Assembly: GCA_035079385.1 (NCBI GenBank)
Contig: JAVHKY010000013.1
Coordinates: 18,164,001 to 18,228,000, forward strand
Source: Aspidiotus rigidus
Taxonomy: Eukaryota; Arthropoda; Insecta; Hemiptera; Diaspididae
DNA length: 64,000 nucleotides
Direction of reading: 5' to 3'
Shown here one piece after another: positions 37,801 to 49,800 of this stretch. Every line of letters begins with the position of its first letter. Position 1 is the stretch's first letter. Below the pieces are notes generated by a model that worked only from the letters and a program-made list of their open reading frames with translations, was not told where the DNA came from and ran no database searches. A program made the translations under genes and the position numbers.

Positions 37801-40800
37801 ATTTCCATTGACGGTAGTCTCGGTCTAGCACTTATTTCCTGCTTACTTGGCCTATATTTGGCACGCAAATTATTGCTGGACTCGTGCCCTCAGCTTCCAA
37901 CGGCATCAACCCCTGTCCTCCCCTCTCACGGTGTCTATCGGTCAAGTAAGTCAAGTAAATCAAGTAAAAGTCAAGTATTTGATAAAAGGTCAAGTAAACA
38001 AGTAAAAGCCAACCAAGTATCTTCATTAACGGTCAAGTAAAAATGGGAAAAATGATAGAAACTTTTGAAAAAAGCAAACAGAAAGCTCATTGGTTCTCTA
38101 ACGGAGTTGAACGAGGGGTGGCCGGAAACCTGTTTTTGGGGTATGTGGGATCTGAAAAATGTAGATTGTGACGTCACCGGCCCCGCCCCCAAGCTATATC
38201 AAGATGTATATGATAGGAAGGACTTAAAATTGCCGAGCTCCGAGTTTTCTCGGATGGCGGACGTTTTTTGTCGCCGCCGCCCCCCCCCCCAACCCAATAA
38301 AACAGGAAACATCATTTTTAGCCAATTTGACTTTTTTTTTAGCAGGGAAGCTATTTTATCGGGAGTTTTTCGGAGAAAACGTCCGCTTTCCAGTCGGCCG
38401 GCAAAGCTTGGAGCCTGAAAATGTTCAAAGAGCATCTCCAAGCCCCTCTCCTATCATATTGTGGGCGGGGTCCGTGACGTCAATGTTTCATAACGTCATA
38501 GGTCAGCCTGGTGACGTCACAATCTGATGGTCGTCAGTTTTGTTCAAGTTCCTCTCCTATTATGTCTAGCTATAAAGTCCGGGTTTGTGACGTCACAATT
38601 TGATGACTTCATACGTCAGCCTTGTGACGTCACAATCTGATGACGTCACAATTTTTTTCAAGTTCCTCTCCTATTATGTATACTGTATAGCTACAAAGTC
38701 CGGGACTGTGACGTCACAATCTCCATTTTCCAGATCCGACGTGCGCCATAAAACAGGTTCTCTGCCACCCCTCATTTAACTTTGTTAAAGAACTCGTGTT
38801 TTGTTTTTTCTTGCTCGTTAACTCGTTTACTTTCGAAAAAAGGTCAAGTAAATGTCAAGTATTTTCAGAATTTTCTTTCAGTGGACAAGCCTGCCTCTCT
38901 TCCTAATTATCTTAGGCCTTCCGTTTGATTTTCATGTACGGTGGTCTTTGTCTAGCTCGTCTGGCCCTTATTCAGCCTAAACCTTCAACGGTGGCACCAT
39001 CGTTTGCTCTTTTGAAAGTCCTTTCGGTATTCTCGGAGACTGTTAACGGTGTTTGATTTGGAATTGATCTTGTGGTCTCGATTGCGCAAATCCCCACTTC
39101 ACTCCGCTGGCCACCTTTTGTACCAACACCAGTACCTCCTCCCTTCCATATTTTCTCCCAATCACCCAAGTTCTCTCGGTGATTTTTATAGACGACCGTC
39201 TTAGTCTGGCTCATGTTTCCTGCTTATTAGCTTAATATTCAGTGCGCAAACTCTTACATGACTCTTAACGGCTCTCCTCTCCGAGTCCTCTTGTTGATTT
39301 TCATAAATGATAGTCTTTAGTCGAGTTCATATGCCCTGCTGACTTGACCTTTGTTCAGGCTAAACCTCGAACGGTAGTATCATCACCTCCTGTCCTGCGA
39401 ATTATCGTAGTCCTTTTGGTGATTTTCGTGGACGGTCTCGTTCGTCAAGCTTGTATGCTCTACCTTCTTGCCCTTTGTTCAACCTAGGCCTACGACACCA
39501 GCAACCTCTTCTGTCCTCACAATCATCCAAAACCTTTCGGTGATTCTCTCAGACGGTCGTCTTAGTCTCGCTTCTATTTTCTGCGGTATTAGCCCCAGTG
39601 TATGTCGAATAGAGGCCTCCAACCCATCCTTTCATCTTCATCGAATGATCAGCGTCCTTTCTTTGATTTTGATGAATGGTCGTCTCAGTCTACCTCAAAA
39701 TGTGCTACGTACTTGGCCTTCGTTAGACCCAAGTCTTCGACGATGGCATCATCCCTCTGTGCTCATTCGAGTTATCGAAGTCCTTCCCAGGTTTTCGTGG
39801 ATGGCCGATTTCGCAAAACCGCTCTTCATTTCCCTAGCCATTTGTTTTCTTTTGAAGGAAATTTGCGAATAAATTGTTTACTCGCGCGAGGCTTCTTTTG
39901 CTTTCTTAGAAAATTTTTTGTAATTTCAGCTAGCTTCATCGAGTAGGCGCTGAAAATTCAGGTGGAAATTTATCGAAAGACTATTTTGCTGTATTGAAAT
40001 CCTGATCGTGGAGAATGGAATTTTTTCTGAGAAAAGTGTGAGGGTTCAACGCGCAACTTTCAAATGTTTCCGGTACAGATGAATGACTATACTATAGTCT
40101 GTGGAAACATAGACTATAACGTTTTTTTCTTCAAAACTTCGGACACAGTATATACAAATAGATTGAATTCCGTGCGTCGTAATGTACAAATATACTTCGA
40201 GAAAAAAAATTATGGAAATTTCGCGATCAGTTTTCGCGCCGCCGAACTTCTTTTTTCATCGAGTGTTTTCTATTTTAAAATTTTTCATACAATGTATATA
40301 CGAGTATTTCTGTATGGCAAATAACCAAAAAAAGAAAATGTATTCGTGGATCGATAACCCTGAAAGGATGGTGTTGAAACCTTGGTATGCGTCAAGGCCT
40401 CTCTCTCTCTTTGCGCCTACTCGTCTTCTTCCATCGGGGACTCAATTGGATTCTCGATCAACAGCCCCTCGACGTTCTTCCGTCGCACATTGAACGAATG
40501 AATGGCCTTTGATCGCGACGGCGTTATTTCTCGTTTATTATACTATTTTCGAGGGCAATATACGAATTTTTTTGGCAGAAGTTATGCGCGTATACGAGTA
40601 GACGATTTAGGAGATCACTGATGCTGTTTCTATGTGAAAACTACATTATATCGTTGTTTTTTCAGAAATATCATGCTCTCGTCACTAAGTTCGCTGCTCT
40701 TTGTTATAAATTGAAGCGGGATCTTTTTCAGTCAGTGCTCTCGCGCTAGAAAGTATAGCTCATGAAAAATTTTTAAGGAACGAGGGATTTGTAGCTTTCC

Positions 40801-43800
40801 TATTTTGTCGACCTTGAACAGAAATTTCCGACGCTGATTACAGAATCAAAACTAGAGAGCGTTTCTTGAATTTCCTTACTCATATTACCCGGTTGATTTT
40901 TTGGTCTCTATTCTCAACTTTTTAATTCTGGAGGGAGGGGGGTGGGTTAATGCTATCAGCTACATTGGACTACGAAAAGAGAAAAGCTGAATGAAATAGC
41001 GAGCAATTGGAAGCTTGTCTGGAATAAATCATTAAACTTGGACATCGTTTTTACTGATCTTTTGAGATGTCTTCGCTCTTGTTCATCCCTTAATTTCAAA
41101 TTTTGCAATCGTCCGAACATCCTTACGAAACTCAGGCTAGGACTTGGAGGATTTAACCCTAGAAAGAGAGGAAAGGTAGACTAGGGAAAGAAAGAGAGCT
41201 CAAGCTATTGACGTCACAGACAGCCGTCACGGATGCTGGCTGCCAGTTTTGCTGTCATCCTACTGATCGGTTTTCGGTTCTTCTTATTTCGACCAACCAT
41301 GAAGTCGTAATTTTTCAGTGTTGAACGTGATTGCATCGTTTAAGAGGCTGGCTTGTCTGGATCTTCGTGTGATTTTCCACGTGTATGACTTCGAGTATTC
41401 CTTCACCATTGTGCCGTTCTTCATTGCAGTCTTAAAACAGATCTTTATTCATTTGGCTCTGGCAGAATATTTTCTACTATGTTGAATATACCTTTCGTTA
41501 CTCTTCTGAATTGAGATCCTATGAACATCACCAGATTTTTTTTTCCGTCAGTATGAGGTGGTGAATTACATTACTCCTATGGTCTTCCTTTTTGTAGAGA
41601 TGAATATTCAAGTTGATCTATCCTTGAAACCTTGTGCCGAGTCGTCAACGGGCCACCAGCTATCTCTTCCTTCTTGGAATTGGTCCATCTGTCCATTAGT
41701 GCCATCATCTACGTATCTAGCCCAAGTGTTTTATCGATTTTCCGAACTTGTTTTCCATGTCATTTATGAATACTTCCGCCAGCATCGGTGACTGCAGTGA
41801 TCCTATTGCTAGTTCGTCATCCTGGCTGTAGAACTTTTTGTTGAATCGGCAGTAGTTCTGGCCCATGATCACTTTCATCATTTTTGAGTACTTCAGCCCT
41901 TTTGGTTTTCCATGGTATCTGTTTGGTATGGTGCCAAGCGTTACCCCTTTATCGTTGCTCTTGATTACCAACTTGTCCACTTCCTTCTTGAGGTGCGAAC
42001 TGATGGTTTTTTTTCAAGAATCTGGCGACGATCTTTGGAATGCTACTGGGGTGACGGTGACGATGTGCGTTGTATTCTATCCTGTTGTTCTTCAGTGTGA
42101 GTGGAGGAGAGAAGGCAGCCTTTTGAACAGCGTACTTGCGTTTGACAGGTGAAATCTTCTGGCTTGGTGATGAGACTCGAGAGGGAGCGCAGAAACGTCC
42201 AATATGGTGATAGCAAACCTGGTAGCCAATAGTAAGGCAGCACGTAGGCAAATAAACCAATCACGACGCAGCTTTGTTGTAGTCAATCATATTACAGTGT
42301 TACCGAGCCGGGTGAAGAAAGATCATTTTTAATGTCGTTTTATAGTTACTCGATCCAGCCATCGATTAAGACAAATTAATTTTCGATAGAGGATATAGGC
42401 GTAGTAAAGACATCAACCAGCTCAAACCTCTTCTCTAGTGTAATAAGCTAACAAGCTTTCGGGAACCCCTTCGCTCAGTTTCTTTGCCCGTATTCTCAGG
42501 ATTGATTTTCAATAGATGGCTAGGGTGTCGGCAAAGACATGAAAAAATGGAAATCCAGCCGATGAAAGCGCAGTAAAGACATCAACCAGTTGAAACCTCT
42601 TTGTGACGTCATCATAATCCGTTGAATCTGCGTGTGACGTCATCATCTCGAATGTGCCTGTGACGTCATCAAGCTTGTGACGCTGTCAACGTCCATGACG
42701 TCATCAATAATCCTCTCCTTTTCTCTTTTGGACTATCGCTTGTGTGTCGCATGTGCAGCACCGCCCGTCCACCATGATGGAGTAGGTGCGGGTTGCGTAT
42801 GCATTTAATATTGTTTCCTCCAACACCGGAATCGACCCTTTCGGGTATAACTTCAGTGAAGGAGGAATCTCCTAGGCGAACCCCCTCTTCTACTCGGCAA
42901 CTGCCAAGTTGCTTTGGCAACCACCAAGCTGCAGTGCCCCCCTGGCATGCACAAAAACATAAGAACACTCACAACAACAAACACCACCACACTACACAAT
43001 ACAGTAGGTCACTGTTAGAGTTTCTTCATCTTCTTCTCTCTTCAGGGAAGATCTTGGTCCTCTTCTTCCTGCAGATCTGGATGTTGATGGTACGCAGGTG
43101 TTGAGTAGGCCATAGCGTGGTTCTGCATTTGCCTATTCCATTCCTGGTCCATCTTCCTCTTCATGATGGTGGCCGCAAATGCAGACACCTGGTTCCATGC
43201 TTCTTCGGAACCTAGCATGGTGGGTACCAGGTTACTCGGGTCGAGCGCTTCATCTACCCCGATCTCTTGAAGAGACCGACTAAGCTCGTCCCGCTCACGC
43301 CTCCACGCCTCACACTAAAATAAGGTATGTTGTGGTCCATCATCCCGCCCTTGGTTACAGTGCGAACACGTTGCCTGCTCGACTTTCCTTAACTTCTCGT
43401 GAAAGTACTTGTTGAAGCAGCCATGGCCGCTTAACACCTGCGTCAGGTGAAAGTTCAGCTGACCATGGTTTCGGTTCATCAACTCATCAAGGTCGCGTAT
43501 TAGCACACGGGTTGTCCATGTACCCAGCTCACTCTGGGCAATTCTTGCTTTCCACTTTACAAGCGAGGAGCTCCTGGCCTCCTGCTTGACCCGTAAAGCT
43601 TCTCGGTTGGTCGTCGTTCTCTTCTTTGCTTCGAACACCACCGCTCTCTCCTTAGCAAGGAGCTCGATTGGTGGTGAACGTGCTAATACACAAAGAGCCT
43701 CCGTCGAGACAGTGCGGTAGGCACTAACACACCTTAGCGCAGCTCTTCGTTGGATCTTTACCATCTCTCTCCTTCGGTATGGTATCTTCATGCAGTCGGC

Positions 43801-46800
43801 CTATACTGGCGCATCGTATAGGAGGATTGACAAGGCGGTGCTCATCATGATCCTTCTCCTTGCTTCTCTCGGTCCTCCTAGGTTCCTCATCAGGCGGCTT
43901 AGGTATCCAACTACCCGGCCCGCCTTTTCCGCTGCCATCAGGAAATGGTGCCTGAAGCTCAGCGTTGAGTCAAACCAGATGCCCAGGTATTTCATTTGCT
44001 TCTTGATTTCAATTCTCTTTCGGACTAGAAATATATAGAGCAAAATATTCAAGCTAGGTCATGAGCTCCTGTTGACGTCACAAAGCAGGCGTAGTCTTGA
44101 ATTATAAATGACGTCATTTATGTATTTTCATTCATTTGGCTTCGCCAGAACATTTTCTACTCTGTCGACAGTCTTGCTTTACTCTTTTTAGTTTAGATCC
44201 TATTGGCACTGCTAGATTTTTTTTTTTTTTTCATTAGTACTAGGTGGTGGATTATATTACTCTCCTAGTCTTCTTTTTTATCTATCGTTGGAACCTTGTT
44301 GCGAGTCCTTGTCAAAGGTCTTCCTGCTACCTTACTTAGTTGCGATGTATCTTCTCGCAGAATTTTTAGTGTTGTATTTTCTTTGTAGCAGATTTTCTGT
44401 CTTGAAAAAGAAGGGTTTTTGAATGTCATATTTCTAATATTTCCTCTTACAATATAACGTGTGGTCAAGAATTATGTCGCCAAAAAATTTCGTTATTCCA
44501 ATAGCCTACACACGAACCAACAATTACGATACCCACTTTCCTTTCCAAACGAAAGTGATCGTCGCGAATAAATGATGAAAGCGATTCGTAATTATTGAAG
44601 AGCTCGAAAATGAAATTTTGACGAGTCATGAAACTCGATGGTAGCTTCAATCCCCAGCAGAGTGGGTGATTCGGTAGTCGATATGTACTGTCAGTGCCCT
44701 AATAAAATACTCTGGTATACTTTGTCGTTGGGTTAGTGAACTTTTTAGCGTGTATGATACGCGATGATACTAAAAATAAAGGACTACCTACGTAATGAAC
44801 CGTCATTTTCAGAAGTACCTACGGGGAATTTTTCTTTAGTCATGTGTGAGAAACATCAACCAATTGCTATACCAACTCGAAGGTGAAATGCTTTTGAAAG
44901 AAAGAAAAAATGACGATAGAATACGTATTTGTGGACAGCTGTTCGACAGAATTGCGGTCAACTTGGACGCTGAATTTTATCACGAATATAGACTCGTCAC
45001 AATTATCGAGACTTCGGTTGATGTGATTGACGTCATCATCAATTCTTCTCATTTTTATCTGAAAGTATACGCTCAATAACTGCATGAGAATTTCAGTGTT
45101 TTTATTATCAATCACAACTGTTCTCTTGATAGAGCAGAACCATGGATGTTTAAAAGTATTGAGTTGAAATTGTTGGTGGTTGCTTTTCTGATAAGGGAGT
45201 GATACTATCTTTAGAACAGAATAATATTATCTAAAATGAAAATGCGTTTTGTCTCGAAAAGATGATGGCATACATCTACGTACTCGAACAAATGGAGGGC
45301 GAAAGTTTTTCGGAGCAAATTAGTGAAATCGTACGGGGGGGAAAGACCTTTCCCCCCTCTCATTTCTATCACACATGTTTGGCTGGGGGTAAAACACGTT
45401 TTCCTTTACTCTGTTCAGGGTGATCGAATGGCGATTGTACGAGTGTCCATTGAGTGCGCAAATGAGAAACCTTTAAAGATTTTCGTCCGGAAACGCTCGA
45501 CTTTTCTTGACCCACATGTACGCGTGAAACTCGACATTCATCGATTCCTTTTGCTCCTCTCACCCTTCCCCGTCGCCTCGTGACCGGCTACGAATGCATT
45601 CACGCACACACGCAAAAAGAGAGTAAATAGAAAAAAAAAAAAAAGATAAATAAATAAAAACAAAAAAAAAAAAACGTACACACAGGGAACTTTACATGTG
45701 ATAATAATAATAATGCGAAGTGCAAGCGGCGCGCGTACACACACCGTGTACATTCACGTTCATCTAAACTGGGTCAAGGTCGACCCTCTACACACATTAT
45801 TCTCGCCGATACGACGTAAGTCCGTTCTTATCGCGGAGGTATCGCGCGAACGCACTAGTGCACGCACGCCATCATGCGTGCAATATGCACATGCACTTTG
45901 ACTGCGGTCAGTACTCGATATCGTAAAATTGCGAGAGGAAGACGACTTCTCGCCGAAATACAATGAACTTCGAGCGGTATGAAAAATGTGGGCAATATTG
46001 CTGCGGACTTCAGTAGTCCGTGGTGGGGAATTTCAACCAAAAGGAAGTCCTTGAAAGTTTGATCAATCAACAGAATCAACAGAGAAACAAATAGCATTTT
46101 TTCAAAAGTGAACGACTACTTCAACTGGTGGAATTTGTTTCATGGCACAAAAATTGTATTGTCCGTTTGCTAAGTTTATCGGCAAGTAGTGACCTACATT
46201 TTTCGATGCTAAAACAGACCCAACAGCGAGAAATAGTGGAGTCTTGTCAAACAAAAAATGAATGAACTTCATTAACAAAGGAGATATGTATTGCGCAAAA
46301 GGACAATAGAGTATGAATTTTGAGCTTGTGTATATGTTCATAGAAAATTGTAACATCGATTTGCACTTTTATGGTATTTTATTTTTCGCGCCCGTTTTTG
46401 TAAGACGAATTGAAAATTTTATTCAAGGATAGTGGCTGACGTTGAAATTTTTTCCCATATCACAACCTTTTCAAAAGAAAAATCTGAACGAGAAATCGAA
46501 CCGTTCACCCGGCAAAATGTAACATGAGTCTGAGAACTATAATGCTGACTCTCCTCAAGAAGACTACCCAATTTTAGATCTTTGTAGTGTAAGGAAATGA
46601 TGGACCACCATCTTCCTAACATAAGTATAATTACAAACAGAATAAAGACGGAAAGTTTCAAACATTATCTGCACTTCCCAGAAAGCAGTGCCTGTATATT
46701 CTACGAGCAATGGTGAAAGTATAAATATTCACCATTCGTGAGTACGAGCCATTTTTATGGTTGACGAGATTCTTGGATTGCGTTGAAAAGTCCAGGGTCG

Positions 46801-49800
46801 AGAAGACAAGGGCAGATAGATTGCAAAAATTCGCGGTCACGAAATTCACGCCAGAAAATCTGAAGTGCGCAATCCGCTGCTTCGTGGACTCGAATGAAGG
46901 AATTGTGATTAGGCTGCTGTACGCCCCTTGTTCGCTCTATGTGTGTAAGAAAGACCATTTCGTGGTGGTAGCGTTACACTAGAACTCGCAGGTGAAATTA
47001 GTTGTATCATAAGCAGCGGAACGTCACAGCGACGGTGCTTATCGATGTAGAGTTGTTGTTCCCGTGTAGACAAGTGACAGGTCACAACCAAGAGCGCTGC
47101 CACACCAAGTCATTGGTGCGGAAGAAAATTCAGAAGATCGGCTTTACATAACAGCCTGGATTATGAGGACCAGAAGGTAGTCGTTTGACTCCACATTTTG
47201 TAATTTATTAACAGTTTGGTTTTTTTTTTCTTTTGAATTCAGTAAATTTAGGAGAACAGAATTTTACAATTTGAGGGAAGGAAATCCCAAATTATACGAT
47301 CTCCTTGCCTTCGCGTTTGATATTTTTCTTGATTCGGGTGTAATACCCAGTACTCCTCCTCTCCAGGATCCATAACTGTACACGGAGAGGTCAAGAAGCA
47401 CGTTGGATAATAAAATTATTAAAAGAGTCCCTCGGGTCGAGTATCTTGGCTCCTGGATCAATGAGGATGAAGCCCCAGATGAAGAGATACAAAACCGAAT
47501 TGTGCTAGCTAAAAGCACTTTCTACAGCTTGAGTGAAGTACTGAGTACCTCCTTATGGAATTACGTTCGAGACTGTCAAAGGTCACGGCTTTTATGGGCG
47601 CACAACTTGGTCCCTAAAAAATGTTATCATGAACAGACAGCAAGCATTTCAAATGGGGTGCTACAGGAGGATGCTAAAGATTTTCTTGTCGGAGAAAGTA
47701 CGACATGTGGATATTCTGGAGCGCACAAAAAAGAACGGGAGCTCCTGGTCACCGTCAAGAGGCAGAAACTCAAGTGTTAAGGAGACGTGCTTCGGGGTCC
47801 AAAGTATGAAGAAGTGCTGCGGACTATCATTTACGGACGGATCGATAGAAAGAGATAGGTCGGCAGAAAGACGAACTTGCGGATGTGGACAAATCTTACA
47901 CCGACCTTGAAAACTGCCATCATGGACTAAACTGTAATATCGACCTTGGCTATATTTATTATACTATAGGCGTAACATACAGTAGGCTATATGGGGCCTA
48001 TTTTTTCGCGCTTGATGACGTCATCAATGACCTTGACCTGCTTTAGCTGTATAAAACAGCTTTGGCCTTTGTTATCTTGAGGCCTGTATCCTTTACCTTC
48101 AATTTACTAGGACCAATATACGATATACTATTTTATTTCTTTATTAAGAATTTTTTTTTAGTGGGGAACCCGCTATCCCTTTTCTTGGAAGGTACTTTCA
48201 AGAAATTTCAGTCCGCGAGCGGTCAAAGGTTGATGACGTCACGGACAGGGGAAGGGGGTTTGAGAAATGTCGACTCTGAGGATGGGGATTTAAAATCATT
48301 TCGACCTTTAAGATATGATAGGTGAGGGACTAAGGAAATTTTCGTTCGCGGTCGCGAGGGGTTCAAGATTGATGACGTCACGTAGAGGGGGGGGGGTTAG
48401 AAAAATGTCGACTCTTGAGGTATTTCTGATGAGAGGGGGACTTGGAATAATTTCGACGTCTGATAGGAGGACTTGGGAAAATTTCCACTCTTGAGCTAAA
48501 TATGATAGGAGAGGGAACCTCCAAGCTATATAGGATAGGAGGGGGACTTTAAAAAATGTTTACTCTCGAGCTATATATGATAGGATTTGTATTCTCATCT
48601 ACCAACTACCCCCCCGCCCGCCCTTCTGAATATTATCCCGCACGTAAAAAAAGAAATCATTGTCTTTCGTCGGATTTTCTATATGTTCTCCCTTTTGAAA
48701 GACCTTCCGCAGTGGAATACGGGTCTTCGCAATTGCAAAACTTGCATCGCAATCCTAATTTTCTTTTAAGACTGTCGTACTGCTGACAGCAAACGCATTT
48801 TTTCCCCTTGAAAACATTCTATTTTGATGCTAGGCGTCAAGTGCAAAAGCTTATCTAAGCCTACCGCTTATCGCTAATTGGTACTCCTTGCGTTTCTTTA
48901 TTCCTTCCTCTGTGTTCCTCCGTTTCCAGTGCCCATAGCTTCTTTGTCATTGCTCGTAGGTGTCTGATTGATATTTCTTCATATACATATACAGGTTCTG
49001 GGGCCGGTCCGTCTCATATGGTTGAAGCCATGAGCTGCAATAATCTTGGATAATCTTTTCTTGTTCGGGAATGCAGGTAGACGGCAAGGCACCCGTGATC
49101 CGATACTACTTGTGGCAGGAAGAAGCGGTTATCGAGGTTAGCTTCACCTACCGCGGGAATTAGTTCTTTGGGTGGGTCTTTGTTATATCATGTTTGCTCC
49201 CTCTTTTTTGGGCTCCTCGTGTATTTTCTCGGCACTTTCTCTTAGATTCATGGGGTCAGAAGGGTGCTTCTCTGAAGTACAGTAATGAGCGACCGGCACG
49301 TGTAGCATTAGAGAGTCGGCGTGCCATAACTGGGTGCCTTCATGTTGTGAATGTTAAGCTAACTAGCCCGTACTGCCCCCTATATTCTAACGTATACAGT
49401 ATATTGGATGACGTCCTTGAGCGACGGAAAAATTTGCCCTTTGCTAGTTTGAGACCTGTATATGTCGCCTTCATTATATAGGCCATACTAAACGCTGACA
49501 TGTAACATATATAGCTCGAGAGTCGAAATTTTTCCAAGTCCCCCTCCTATCATATATGGCTCGAGAGTCGAAATTTTTCTAAGTCCCCCTTCTATCATAT
49601 ATAGCTCGAGAGCCGAAATTATCATATATGGCTAGAGGGTCGAAATTTTTCCAAGTCCCCCTCCTATCATATATGGCTCGAGAGTCGAAATTTTTCCATG
49701 TCCCTCTCCTATCATATATGGCTCGAGAGTCGAAATTTTTCCAAGTCCCCCTTCTATCATATATAGCTCGAGGGTCGAAATTTTTCCAAGTCCCCCTTCT

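Noticed and set aside
36066..38040. Repeated ORFs of 80-140 codons (MIHDLSVISIDGSLGL-like)
   Set aside because: They recur only because the 570-bp units are near-identical; unit length is not a multiple of three and no domain is present.
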